Assembly (NCBI RefSeq): GCF_026151205.1
Contig: NC_087072.1
Coordinates: 22,151,603-22,215,602 of the forward strand
DNA length: 64,000 nt
DNA from: Bolinopsis microptera
Lineage: Eukaryota > Ctenophora > Tentaculata > Lobata > Bolinopsidae
Direction of reading: 5' to 3'
Part shown: positions 9,841 to 22,302 of the stretch, piece after piece
Layout of the letters: each line of letters begins with the position of its first letter
How positions within the stretch are numbered: position 1 is the first letter of the stretch
Position numbers and translations under genes: made by a program
Notes under the pieces: generated by a model
What the model was told of the DNA's origin: nothing
The model's input: the letters and a program-made list of their open reading frames with translations, nothing else
Database searches by the model: none

Positions 9841-12800
9841 TTATTTGGATGTTACCTCGCAGATGACAGCTTTCCTCGGATTTGATGACCTTTCTTTTGA
9901 GCTTGACTCTGCAACCAAGGTCTCGATTACTTCGCTCAGAGGAACTGCGCTCACTCCAGGACAGACATCTTTGCATCTGAAACACGTTCAATTTAACTCT
10001 TATTTAACTTAATTTTTGAAACCGTTAAATTTTATCATCAACCGCCGATTGTTTAGGGTTCATATAACCTACTCTAGTAGCAGGGCATAGTTGAGTGTGC
10101 ACTTCGATGTATACGATTTCTAACAACACAGGGTTGTTTGTTAGGTCATTCTAAACCAGAATCGTTTAGGTGGACAATTTGTTTCGCTAGAGACAACCCT
10201 ACAGGGCAAATTTTCTAAATTACCCTCAGTCGCGTATACGGGATTTTCGTATTTCGGCTCCCGAAGGTCATAGAGACTTCATTTTTGGCGTAAAATTACC
10301 GCAGTGGCCACATTTATATACAACTTATTAATCAATGTATGGTCTAAAATTGTTTGTTCCCGAGATATCTGCAAAAAACTAATTTAAGCTCAGGCGTAGG
10401 CACACATTTCATCAAATTTGTATCTCAGCTTCTGAAGGTCTTAGAGACTCAAACTTTGGCTTAAAATGACCGCAATGCACATGTTTATATTGACACTATA
10501 AAGGTCATAAAGGTCCAAAATGCTTGCTTTTGGAAAAAATCCAGAAAAACTGATTTTCACTGGGGCGAGTGAAAAAATCTACTCTAGAAGCTAACTGTAA
10601 AGTGTAATTGAGTATGGAGTTTGGTGTCTACAACTTTTCTAGAAACCAGGTCCTTTGTAAGGTCATTCTGGATCAGAATTGATAAGGTACGCAATTTCTA
10701 TCAATAGTTCCAACCCTAGGGGGGAAATTTCTAAATTACCCTCAGGTGCAAATATATGACTTTTGTATCTCGGCTTCAGAACGTTGTAGGGGCCTCTCTT
10801 TTAGCTCAAACTAACTGCAAAAGCCACATTTACATACAAGCAATAAAGCAACATAGGGTGTATAGTGCTTAGCTTCGGAGATATTAACTGTTTTAACTTT
10901 CGTGCATCCTAAAATAGTAACATCAAACATGTAATTAATTTTGGTATCCTGGGCTAAAAAAGTCTTACAGACACTTTACTTGCTGCACAGCAAAATGTTC
11001 AGCATGAACAAATTCAGACTAGATAATATTTATGGAGCAACACAATTCAGTTTCAGAAGCTCCTTCCAGCTATCTTATCTTATCCCCAAATGTATACATC
11101 TAGTTCCATCTCTCTGGCTACTTCAAACCACTTCAATCCCCAAATTTATACATCTGAATTCTGACCATCTCCCTGGTTGCTTCCATCTCGTTAAAGCCAA
11201 GGCTCGACCGGGACCGCTTGTTTGGCCGGGACTGGGACTGGGAAATAGTGCCAGGACCGGGATTAAGACCGGGATTAGGGATCGGGATTAAGCCGGAATC
11301 CCGGTCTTACCACAAGTTGGGTTCTCTCCAGTACTGTTTGGCTATTATGGCTAATCAACTCCAATCCAACCTCATGTAGTAGAATCTACTTCTAGTTTCC
11401 TTTAATTCTGCTACCTCCATTCTAGCTTCTTCTAGCAATCTCTGAATGCTATTTCCTGCTTTATCTAGCTTCCACCAACACCCAATAATTGTTGTTTAAA
11501 TGTTACCACTAGCACCTGCAAATTCTAGCCCTATCCAGCAACCTCAGACTTACTCCTACTCTCTTCAGCTATTGCCAGTACCTGCAAATTGTAGCCCTAT
11601 TAAGCAGCCTCAGACTACTTTCTGCTCCATCCAGCTAACACTAGCAAACGGTACCCACAAATTTTAGCTTCTTCTAGCTACTTCGGGCTACATCCATCCA
11701 TATTCAGTTGGTTGAGCACTCTCAAATTCTATCTGTTTTTACCTAATTCATGCTACCTCCAGGCTCCAGCTAGAATTTGAGGGTGCTTGTGCTATCTGGA
11801 TATAGCATAAGGTAGTCTGAGTTTGCTGGATCGGACTAGAATTTGCAGGTGCTAGTGGTAACTTAACAACAATTAGTGGATGTTGGTGGAAGCTAGATAG
11901 AGCAGGAAGTAGCATTCAGAGGTTGCTAGAAATAGCAGGTTTCCTCTTCCTCAATGAGTTGGAAATTATTGAATGCAGCTGAGGCAGCCGGAAAGAGCCA
12001 GAATAAATTGTTGCTGGCGGTGCTATAAAAGGCAAGAGGTAGCTTAAGTCAAGTTTGCTAGAAAGCTAGAAAGAGCAGAGGTTGGAGGGGCCAGGGGGCC
12101 TTGCAGTAGTACCTAAATAGATGTAGCCGAAGTAGGTGAAAAGAGTTGGAATTGGTGGTTTCTGCCCACTGGTGGTACCTGTATAGAGCAGGATAGGAGG
12201 TAGCATTCAGAGGTTGCTAGAAAGAGCTAAAATTATAACGTGCTGGTGGTAGCTGGGTAGAATAGGCATGGCATGGAGGTAGCAGAATTAAAGGTAGCTA
12301 GAAGTAGATTCTACTTCATGAGGTGGGATTGAAGTTGATTAGCCATATTAGTCAAACAGTACTGGAGAGAGCCCAACTTATAGTAGCTATAACGAGATAG
12401 TTAGATGTTCATGTATAAATTTGGGGATTGAAGTAGTTTGAAGTAGCCAGAGAGATGGTTAGATGTATACATTTGGAGATAAGATAAGATAGCTGGAAGG
12501 ATCTTCTGAAACTGAATTGTGTTGCTCCATAAATATTATCTGAATGTGTTCATGCTGAACATTTTGCTGTGCTGCAAGTAAAGTGTCTGTAAGACTTTTT
12601 AGCCCAGGATACCAAAATTAATTACATGTTTGATGTTACTATTTCAGGATGCACGAAAGTTAAAACTGTTTTTAATGAATATCTCCAAAGCTAAGCACTA
12701 TAGACCCTAGCCTATGTTGCTTTATTGCTTGTATGTAAATGTGGCTTTTGCCATGCAGTTAGTTTGAGCTAAAAGAGAGGCCCCTACAACGTTCTGAAGC

Positions 12801-15718
12801 CGAGATACAAAAGTCATATATTTGCGCCAGAGGGTTATTTAGAAATTTCCCCCCTAGGGTTGGAACTACTGATAGAAATTGCGTACCTTATCAATTCTGA
12901 TCCAGAATGACCTTAAGCTTACAAAGGACCTGGTTTCTAGAAAATTTGTAGACACCAAACTGCATACTCGATTTCAATTAGCTTCTAGAGTAGATTTTTT
13001 TCACTCGCCCCAGTGAAAATCAGTTTTTCTGGATTTTTTCCAAAAGCAAGCATTTTGGACCTTTATGACCTTTATAGTGTCAATATAAACATGTGCATTG
13101 CGGTCATTTTAAGCCAAAGTTTGAGTCTCTAAGACCTTCAGAAGCTGAGATACAAATTTGATGAAATTTGTGCCTACGCCTGAGCTTAAATTAGTTTTTT
13201 GCAGATATCTCGGGAACAAACAATTTTAGACCATACATTGATTAATAAGTTGTATATAAATGTGGCCACTGCGGTAATTTTACACCAAAAATGAAGTCTC
13301 TATGACCTTCAGGAGCCGAAATACGAAAATCCCGTATACGCGACTGAGGGTAATTTAGAAAATTTGCCCTGTAGGGTTGTCTCTAGCGAAACAAATTGTC
13401 CACCTAAACGATTCTGGTTTAGAATGACCTAACAAACAACCCTGTGTTGTCAGAAATCGTATACATCGAAGTGCACACTCAACTATGCCCTGCTACTAGA
13501 GTAACCATTTTCCCGTTTATACTGTAAAATAATCTCTTACTGGCTCTCTCCTCTAGACCACGTAGCTGTGAGCCTTCTCTTAAAAACTTTCTTAAAGCTG
13601 CTGCGACTGTGCACTCCCCGTGGACGGTTCCTCTTGTCGTCACCCTTGTTCCTCAGCTCCTTGATCTCGTCTACCTCTTGCTGCATCTTCCATGTCTGAC
13701 CAGGGGTTAGGAATTTTAACTTTTAACTCTTGCTAACGTTTTAAATAATATGAACTTAAAAACTTTAAAATGGTGTGCCGTCTCATTACAGTTTAGTAAA
13801 CAAACCTCTTTTATTCTGACCATCACCGCCAGGTAACCTGGTAACCTGGTAACCTGGTAACCGTCTCATTACAGTTTTGTAAACAAACCTCTTTTATTCT
13901 GACCATCACCGCCCACTGTCGAAGGCCGAAACACAGAAACAATGATACCACAAACATGATTAGGTTTATGTAGAAGCCCCAAGAAAACTGAAAAGTTGAT
14001 GATGATGAAACTCGCGTTCGGATTGTAATGTTATATGTAATCTGAATCGCCTGAATTTACTCAAAGTGGCATATGCAAGCCTCTTGATTTATATCCAACA
14101 TATTTTAACAATTAACACTTTAACAATTAACATGAATATCAAAATATCAGGAAACTGGTAGCAACCAATGATAATTACATTGTCTGATCAGTTTACTAGT
14201 ACTACTACTAGTATTATTAAAATTTTATCGACAATTCTGGTTGACTAACCCTGAGGTAGAATTCAACTTGTGAGTCCTCATGAGCACTCTGGAAGTACCT
14301 TTGTGACTTCCACATAACGTCAGAGGAGTAGAATATCACTACGTAAAGAAACAGTGCTGAAAAAGTAAGAGGCTAACATGTCCATAAAGTTGAAGTTTGA
14401 GCAAAGGTTGTTTGAAAATCTTCCACAATATGATATTTAACTCTGCAAATCTAGGGCTGAAACAAAATTAAATTAATTTCTGATTAAATTAAAATCTTCG
14501 TAATTTATTAAAGATAACGTACAAAGCGCGAGGGAGAAAAGAGAAATACAGGCGGCGTGGAGGCTAGCGTAGAGTGATAGAGGGGGGAGGACTCCTGCTA
14601 TTATCCATGATACAAGAGAAAGTCTGCGATAGTTTTAACTTTTAACTGCATTGAAGGGTCATTTAATGTTATTGTCAAGGAAATTAAGAGAACTAATGAG
14701 TTTTTGTAGGCGGCTACAAATCCTAAAAAGCTGAACTGGGTCCATTCTAAACTCACGTTAAAAAGAGGTCAGTAAAAAAGCCGGCCTCGTGGACTCCCAG
14801 CCCTGCTGAGGCTGGCCCCAATGTTCCGTAAGTCTCAAAGCTCTCAGCTAGGTCGTGTATAGGGAGTGGGAGACCTTTTCTTACAGCACTTTTAAGTGTT
14901 CTTTTGTAAGGATTGCTTCCGTCTTCCATACTGTTTTTCGTACCCCAAGCCCACTCAAAGCGCTCGTTAAAGGCAAATTCTGGTCTCTCTGATGAAACAT
15001 GTGCTAGAATTTTTATGAATAAAGTGCACAGTGTTAAATTGCGAGGGAATTAGAAAGAATGTTGCACAAACAGTAATGAATTATTTGGTCAGTGGGCAGC
15101 TAACAATTAAGTCAATCTGATCGGTGTAGCTCAAGGAAATCATCCAACCTTTGACTTTTAGTGTGATATTGATCCCTCGCAGTCCCAAATGCACGCCTAT
15201 GTCTGATTCATAGTCCTGCAGATCGGACGCCCACACCCGTATCATTACATTTTCAACACTTGCTCTTGCCCAAAAGCTCTCTCTTTTGCAAACTGTGATA
15301 AGTATTTGCGAAAATTTGATATTAAATTGGGGAAAAGCACATGCTGATATTATGGTGTTACTATTGTAGTGTATGTTGTTGTTAGTTATATACAGTCTTG
15401 AATAAAATATTATTTCTGTTAAAGGTTCTTACAAGTGATTGCTATAAGTACAATTAAGTACGATGTCCCCATCACACACTTCGTCAACCTCTGAAATAAT
15501 GTTTATCAATACTCAAACAGACTCTTGGCAGGCTCTTTGCAGACTACCCAGGTGTATAATATAAGGAAATATCACTATCAATCACAAAGTGTTAACTATC
15601 TAGAAAATACCTTTTCGAGGTTGGAATGATTACCCATCAACACGAGAAAGAGAAGAACGGATATCAAGATGGTTCCCAAAACCAGAACAGCGATCCCCAC
15701 GTTGCTGATCTCTTGCAT
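9841..15718 (-). CDS. DUOXA-like dual oxidase maturation factor (8-9 exons)
   Basis: Dual oxidase maturation factors are 5-TM ER/plasma-membrane partners that DUOX needs to fold, leave the ER and make H2O2. Exons by phase-consistent GT-AG joins: 15718-15611, 15490-15433, 15292-15149, 14988-14757, 14623-14523, 14356-14250, 13987-13889, 13695-13541 and 9976-9841. The diagnostic part is exon 3, SDIGVHLGLRGINIT (human DUOXA1 has ADIGLQVGLGGVNIT), then NERFEWAWG and RKGLPLPI in exon 4. TM segments lie at about residues 8-28, 40-55, 180-205, 205-225 and 252-275. If exon 8 reads on it stops at once (TAA, 13537), giving 335 aa; but the exon carries a good donor (CCA|GTAAGAG), and exon 9 joins it in phase, ends with TAA and is followed at once by AATAAA, giving about 379 aa. 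Exon 1 follows an acceptor, so more 5' sequence, perhaps coding, is missing. DUOX itself is not in the window. Confidence 0.85.
10071..13502. mobile_element. 3.4 kb foldback element in a DUOXA-like intron
   Basis: The outer ends are inverted copies (ACTCTAGTAGCAGGGC at 10071, its complement ending at 13502) and similarity between arms can be followed inward for about 1.6 kb on each side, to a centre near 11780. The left arm holds an extra GC-rich block of GGGACC/GGGATT-like units (11200-11310) not matched on the right. No transposase frame is seen. Target duplication is unclear (ACC or AACC-like bases on both sides). A broken relative lies at 19687-19865, and parts of its core (CTAGCAA..CTCTGAATGCTA) recur in the foldback element at 30008-33320. 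Confidence 0.88.
13780..13912. repeat. Duplicated exon edge around a GTTACC minisatellite
   Basis: About 47 bases (13780-13827, starting GTCTCATTACAG) recur at 13863-13909, and between them stands a short array of the octamer CTGGTAAC, the same satellite as at 2071-2310. The second copy contains the 3' end and donor site of DUOXA-like exon 7; the first copy duplicates that exon edge, including a potential donor, inside the following intron. Confidence 0.8.
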
Positions 15719-17034
15719 GGCTAATGAAAGAAAAGATGGATATATTGGCTATAAGTCAGGTTGTTGTAATGATCAAATTACGAAGATTCAAAGTGTTAAC
15801 ATAAAATAAAGAATTGTGCGTTAGCAATTCATTCGAGAAAGGGGTGATCTCAACGATTCGGTTAAAGCTTGACGGTCTCATGAGATGACTCAAAACAATA
15901 GGATGTAGTGGTATAAGTTACTGTTTCATACAGGGAGTATGCAGTACTAATTATATAGACCGGGTTTATGAGAGTAAAACTTTCTGTTTTAACAATTTTA
16001 CATTTACCGCATTCTTCTAGGCCATGTCTCCATCATTAATACCCGGCTAATAAGGTGGCATTTAAAAGGTTTTAAGTTCACCCAATCTTCATTCAACTTA
16101 CGTCTTTGAACTGCAAAATTCTCCAGTTTTACAGAGTGTTAACAGTTAGTGATCTAATTATCACTGAAAGATCTCTGACTTTGTGAGGTTATTTCAAGAT
16201 TTTGGTTACAGTACATCCATTAAATTTAACCGTTACATTTATTAACCGTATCATTCACCAAAATAGCAAAATGAACAACCTCAACTCGTGAGATCAGGAA
16301 GCGGTTCTTTTCCAAAAGCAATTCGTCAAAAATTCGCTATTATATAAGAGTTTGCAAATCTAAGTAATGTAACACAATCTCAAAATAATCAATCGAAATC
16401 AACAATCAAACTAGTTAAATCAAGTGAATCCAAAGAAAGAAGGCTCAAGAAGACTAGATTTGTCTCATCATAATATATTCATAATATGTTTATAATATGT
16501 TCATAATATGTTTATAATATGATACATAATTGTATATTATAAGGCTACTCTGCAGCTCTCTCTCTAGCACTGGCAACCCTTTTTATCATTTTAACACCTC
16601 TTCATGTTATGTACCAACAACCTTACGCTTCAATTATATGTTAAACAACCCCATTTAGATTGTGTTACTATACAAGTGTAGTCTTACTGGGCTCGGCGAA
16701 GGTGCACAAATCTGGCAAGATAACATTTCTGCAGTCACATAAAATAACTGTGTAAATGTAATCCTACCCGCATAAACCGGGTAATATGACATTTATAACT
16801 GTTTGCACAGTAATCGTGGTTAATCTCTAATCATCGGGAAATCTTCGAAGCGTTGAAAAATGTGCAGATTTCGTAAGGCCGAACGTGAGTTTTTAACATT
16901 GTAGTGTTTAGTAGGGAGCATCACGGCTCTCGACAGACATAGTGAAAGTTGAAACAAGGGAAATAACTGGAATAACTTTTGGCACTCATTTGCTTTTTAC
17001 TAAGATTACTGATTATAAATTCCAAGGATCTCAC
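15719..17034. other. Intergenic / upstream of DUOXA-like gene
   Basis: A splice acceptor (TTTCATTAG) stands directly before exon 1 of the DUOXA-like gene, so a 5' exon should lie somewhere here, but I could not place it. A run of TTCATAATATG / TTTATAATATG units lies at 16465-16525. No other gene seen. Confidence 0.5.
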
Positions 17035-17625
17035 TTAAGCTTCAAACCCAATTATTGTAACTAGAACAAATATGTAAGGTGGACCGGCAACCTGCTAATT
17101 GTGACTAGTTTGGGCTTTTTACGACCATCCGCAAGGGAGTATCACCTAGCAGATTAAAATAGTAATAATAAACTACGTATAGAAATTTCTGATATAATTT
17201 ATAAAAGCCGAAACTAGTTGAGTCACAAGCGGGTCGCCTCGACATACGTCGTTTTTATGTCTACCATAAATCTTAAGATTCTACATTTGTTTATTTTAGG
17301 GCGTCTGCGGCTGAAGGCCATTATTACTGACTAGTAGAATTCATATCAAACTCCAGCTAACACTTATCAGGGGATGTTAATTTCAAACAAAAAACATAAA
17401 CTTAACAATATACTAAAAAATAGATTTACTGAATATAGCGAATAATTACTTTGTTATATGGTTAACGCATTATTCTATTATATAAGAAATTAATATTTTT
17501 TACCTATTGTTGGGATATATTATTTTTGGAGCAGCATATTATTTTAAACTACCGTGTATGTTTAGCCAAGTTGGGGTCCACCTTACATACTTGTTTTAGT
17601 TACTATAATTAGGCTTGAAGCTTAA
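17035..17625. mobile_element. MITE with TTAA target duplication
   Basis: TTAA at 17035-17038 and 17622-17625 flank inverted ends of about 47 bases: GCTTCAAACCCAATTATTG on the left and its diverged complement (...TAATTAGGCTTGAAGC as written) on the right, continuing to GGTGGACC. TTAA is the target of piggyBac and Kolobok elements. The ends do not start with CCC as many piggyBac ends do, so the superfamily stays open. No transposase; the interior is AT-rich. Confidence 0.72.
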
Positions 17626-20411
17626 ATGATTCCCTTGTAACTTATATCTTATCGGACGTTATTTGACCAGACATTGCGTGAACGGACATAATTTTGAACG
17701 GACATTTAACTGAATTACGCTTAAAAGCATTCATGTAATAAATGGACAATTAAATTGAGGATTATTTATAACATGATTGATGGTATGACAGACTTTGTCG
17801 ATCTAACAAATATTTTAACGATAAATATTTTGACGATAGCAATTTCAAACGATAACGTTACACAATCATTAAGAAATGAACAACCAAACATACCTTACGT
17901 AATTCCAACACACAACACCACTGATAATAAGTTATCTGTGAAAATTAGATTATGATTTTTTGCTGTTTACCAGTTTACTGTATAGTGAGTGGTGTAACTA
18001 CTAATAGCCATACAGTCTACACAGTCTACAAAGAACAGTCTACCAAGCAATGGCTGCCGAGTGGGTTCTTGCCAACATTTAGCTGCCAATATTCTGACCA
18101 AAAGCCTTATACGTACTAGTAAAACTACTAAGTGAAACTACTAAGTGAAACTACTAAGTGAAACTACTAAGTGAAACTACAGCTAAGGTCGCTGTTAAAA
18201 CTAAAATCTCTAAAAAAGTGTGTTTCTAGAGTAACACGCGCAATTTTTTAAATTTATTAAAACTGTCCCACATTTAACCGACGATTTGGCGCCCTCGTTA
18301 GAAAATGACTCGGATGAAGGTAAGTAAAGTTACCTTTATTCCAACAAATCATAGATTCACTGGTGACGGGATCAATATTTAAGACAACGACGATCTGAGA
18401 TAAACAGTTGTTCATACTGATTTGTGCAGATACTAGGTAACTAGGGGTTGTAGACTCCAATTTCAAAATAGATCACAGGTTTGATCTGTAAAAAGTAGCG
18501 TGAAGTAGAGACCTTTCCAGCAAAGGGTTACAGTGAAATCAGCGGAGCATAAAGTCCGAGCAGTAACACTATCAAAAGAAGTTAGGTGGCGTGACGTAGG
18601 GGTTGACGTTAAGTACTAAAAGTGATTTACCTTACTGAGTTAAGTTTATCATTTAACAGTCGAAATTATGATCAGGTAAGTTATGTCTCTTCAGGTTAGT
18701 TACCATAATTACACTCCTAGTTACCATAGTTACCATAGTTACACCTGTGAATTTATGAATATTTCGCAATGACACATATCATGGTATTCATTCACTGTTA
18801 GTATTACGTTGGTAAATAATAGTTCAGACTTCAGTGCGAAGTTCATTTCAAAAGATTAGATGAAGTTAAGTTTTAGGCACTTCATGTAAGTTTGACCAAT
18901 CTCGGAAAATAAGTTCGTCGGTATTTTTTAACGTAAAGTTTCACTTCCTTCCCAGTTCTGGCGCTAGTTACAGAAAATATAACGACTTAATTAAATTTCT
19001 AAAATAAATATTACCATAATGGTGTTATTTTACTTATCGGCACTAATGCTTTACTACTAGTAGTAGTACTTGAGATCAAGGAGCGAGGTAAAGAACAAAT
19101 GAAACAATGTTCCCGACGAGTTTGAAACTTAAAGTTGAACTTATCATTCGAACTTTGTTTCATTTATTCTTTAATGATGCATCCTACAACCTTACAGACC
19201 CCTACTAGTACTGTTTCATCTCCCCTCACTTCTCCTTTAATCATGTATCTATTCAAAACCTGACACAACTTAGCAAGTCAACTAGATTTGAGATGTTTGT
19301 CGTGCTCCCTAGGGTCTCAAAAAATGTGGATGGTTAGTTTTTCAGTTCTACTCGTGACCACACCCTTTTTAAAGCGTTGGAAAATTTGACCAAAATTATA
19401 GAAATTTGCATCCATTATTGGATTGGGGCTTTTAAATGACTTTGTATGATACCATCAGTATAATAGCTAAACCATAAAAAGTAAATTAGGGTGAATAAAA
19501 GTCGAGTGGTTCCTTCCTTAACCACGCCATTTTCCGCCATTTTTGGCCTAAAACTCTGACATTTCAACGTGTTCTGCTTCTAGTTCTACTCTAGCAACAG
19601 GGAGGTATTTAGACTTTAGTATGCATTTTACTGCTGAATCGAGTTAGTTAAATAACTGAAACTCGAATAGCTCGAATCTGTGTTATATTCGGGAAATTTG
19701 TATCTCAGCTTCTGAAGGGCGTAGAAACTTAAACTCGGGCTTACAATTTTCGCAATACGTAAGTTTATTTTGACACTACTAGCGTGCTGAAGCTACCTCT
19801 GACTTACTAATACTTTTGGAGAAAAATTAGAAAAACTGATGTTTACTAAAGCTTCCTCAGAAGCTAGCAAAGACAAAAATAAATCGCGGCATGAGCAGAA
19901 TCGCGATGTTTACCATTCTCCGCGAAAAATCGCGATTTTTTCAGCTCTCCGCGACAAATTGAACATTTTCCTTTAAATCAGAGGGCCAAATATCACATTC
20001 TCTATGAGTATATGGAACCAGTTACACCTACAGCCTTCCGAATGTAGGTACGTACCGATGGGTAGCATGAAACGTGAACAAAAGAAGACATACAATGGAT
20101 TATGAAATCGTGCAGTAGGTGAAATCAGTGCCGTTATTGATTGTCACTTGTCAGATGGTACACGTACCCTCGGCATGAGCAGTTCCTCTTCTGACTCTGC
20201 TTCAACTCGACTTACAAAATCGAGAAATCTTCCAAGTACAGAATTTCTCCTGACCAGAAACTGCTCACCATCCTATTTATAAATGGCGACGACCAGGGTG
20301 AGTCCTTATATACCTCACAATTCAGGATTTTAAGTTAAGAATAACTATAAGATAATAATGATTGTCTCTGATGTGCACATTTGGATACTGCTGAAACTCA
20401 TTTTAGGGTTT
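17626..20411. other. Intergenic with small repeats
   Basis: A 13-bp unit GAAACTACTAAGT is repeated about five times at 18118-18180. At 19687-19865 lies a diverged fragment of the foldback family of 10071-13502 (TTTGTATCTCAGCTTCTGAA block). Repeated ATCGCGATTTT-like motifs occur at 19885-19965. No gene seen. Confidence 0.55.
18118..18182. repeat. 13-bp tandem repeat
   Basis: GAAACTACTAAGT repeated head to tail about five times with almost no variation. Confidence 0.85.
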
Positions 20412-21948
20412 CTATCTTCTGTGGTTGGACATCCTCATAGCCCTGCTGTACTTGGTGATGATTATTGATACTGGTATTGTCATCACTGTCAGATTTGTGA
20501 TCGTGTACACGGCAGCAAGAAACTTTCCTAGATCAGTCTTGGGATAAAGATCCCCATAACCAACTGTTCCTATGGTTGCAACGCAAAACCACATTCCAGA
20601 GAAAGCAGAGTCGAAACTATCATTTCCGTGTTCGTGCTCAATGAAGAACATCATGGGTCCAAAGAGGAGAATGGCAATGCCCCACATCAACAAGAGGAGG
20701 AGGATCTCAGGGATACTGGAGTAAAGAAACGAGATCAAAACCTGGCCTCCCAGGGAACGTCGGAACAGTTTCATCACCCGGAATAGTCTGACTAGCCTCA
20801 ACACTCGGAATGCGGATCCAGCCTTGCTGAAGTAGGATCCAGCCATAAGTCTGATGTAGAATGGAAGCACAGAGAAAATGTCAATCCAGTTCATTAAACT
20901 AGTGAAGTAGAGTTTTATGGAAGGATAGACAACTAGCAGTAAAATGGCTTGGATTGTAAAAAGTATGTTGACTCCAGCCTCCACAATGTAAGCTCCCCGA
21001 GTGAAATAGTGATTATCAGCAACCTCCTTGACAGTTTCTAGGATCAAAACAACTGTACTGCACACGATCACCAAGACGTCAACTATTGTGTATACAAGTG
21101 CTATTCGACTGAAGTCCGGATTTATCACAGTGTAATATATCGCCTCCTTCAAACCATCCGCTTCTAACTCTCCCCTCATCTCTTTCAAATTACTTTTGAG
21201 ACCTAGATAATAGGGAAGCAACCCGTAGAACTCTAGGCAACTCTCAAACATCTGCTTGGTCATGCAGTGAGGACACACGAGTTCCTCCTGGTGGGTGTAG
21301 AACCGGGTGATTACCGGGAACATGTGCTTGTAGTGTTCCACGAAATACTCCCCTCTCGTCTTGTTGTAGAACTTTTCCAGTCTCTCCGAACCTGTAAGAT
21401 CAGATTAGGAATATAAATTCGTACTCTCATCGAAGTACACACTTTGAAACAAATTAATTAATCGATAAAACAAAAATTTCACAAATTTTACCTAGAAGTG
21501 TGTCGGGGTAGTCCTGGAAGATGGTTGTATCGATCACGAAGAGTGTTCCGCTGACGTTAAATATTTTGTAGTGATTGTCCTCTTCGGTCACACTTAACAA
21601 GGCAGACTTCTCTGACAGCACGGTCGGTGCCGGACTGTTCGGACAGGATAAATTATCCTCCTGGATCTCCAAAATACTGGGAGAATTAGCCTTGAAATAT
21701 TGGCTCCTTTCCAACAAACTGGGTCTCCAGACCCTGGACTTCTTCTTTGGGACAGCATGAGCCTGGACACTGCTTACTAGAGGTAGAGCGGTGAGAGAGC
21801 TGAGAGGTATCTTCCGGCGGGTATCCGGGGTTGGTTTACGTGTCGTGCCGGTCAGGTTGGGGTTCAGGTGGGTGCTTTGTGAACGAGATACGATGCAATG
21901 TTCAATGTCATGTGAGGTTGCCGAGCCCGACGCAGCCTGCATAGCCAT
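20412..21948 (-). CDS. Voltage-gated potassium channel (Kv, Shaker-like), two exons
   Basis: Exons 21948-21492 and 21391-20412 join in phase 1 and give 478 aa. Residues 1-120 are a basic, Ser-rich N-terminus. The T1 tetramerisation domain runs from about 126 (YKIFNVSGTLF) to 216, with PDTLLG, GEYFVEHY and a cluster CPHCMTKQMFESC. S1 is at about 249-272, S2 286-309, S3 320-337, S4 346-364 with Arg/Lys at every third place (FRVLRLVRLFRVMKLFRR), S5 380-402. The selectivity filter TVGYGD is at 428-433. S6 has TIPVSII where Kv1-Kv4 have PVP, so the second Pro of the gating kink is Ser. The C-terminus ends about ten residues after S6, very short. A TTTCAG acceptor stands 7 bases before the ATG, so the 5' UTR is spliced. 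It conducts K+ across the plasma membrane on depolarisation. Confidence 0.92.
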
Positions 21949-22302
21949 GCTGAGCTGAAATAAGCCGTGTTATATATAAATATTTCCCGCTAACTTTGTT
22001 AACTGTTGAAAAATATCATCATCCTATTATTATATGGTTAAGTTTCAATTCAAATCTCTCCCAATAAGTTAACTTCTTTGTTAAATATTTAAAAGATCGA
22101 AAAAGATATTCTGCTGAGAGTTGAGACAAAAGACAACATTGGACCCCATTTAAATGAACAGTGTACCGGAAATTCTCTTGATTACGTGACCGAAACAGGC
22201 CTGGAAACAATGAACTTCAATTTGTATGCTGAGCAAGTCATAATCTTTAATTATGACTGGGCGCGGTTGACCTGAATATCATTAACTGATCTCTTCATAC
22301 AC

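Noticed and set aside
13537-13540. Stop in DUOXA-like exon 8 as the definite gene end
   Set aside because: It lies just past a good donor, has no nearby AATAAA, and an in-phase last exon with AATAAA exists at 9841-9976; I kept it as the alternative.
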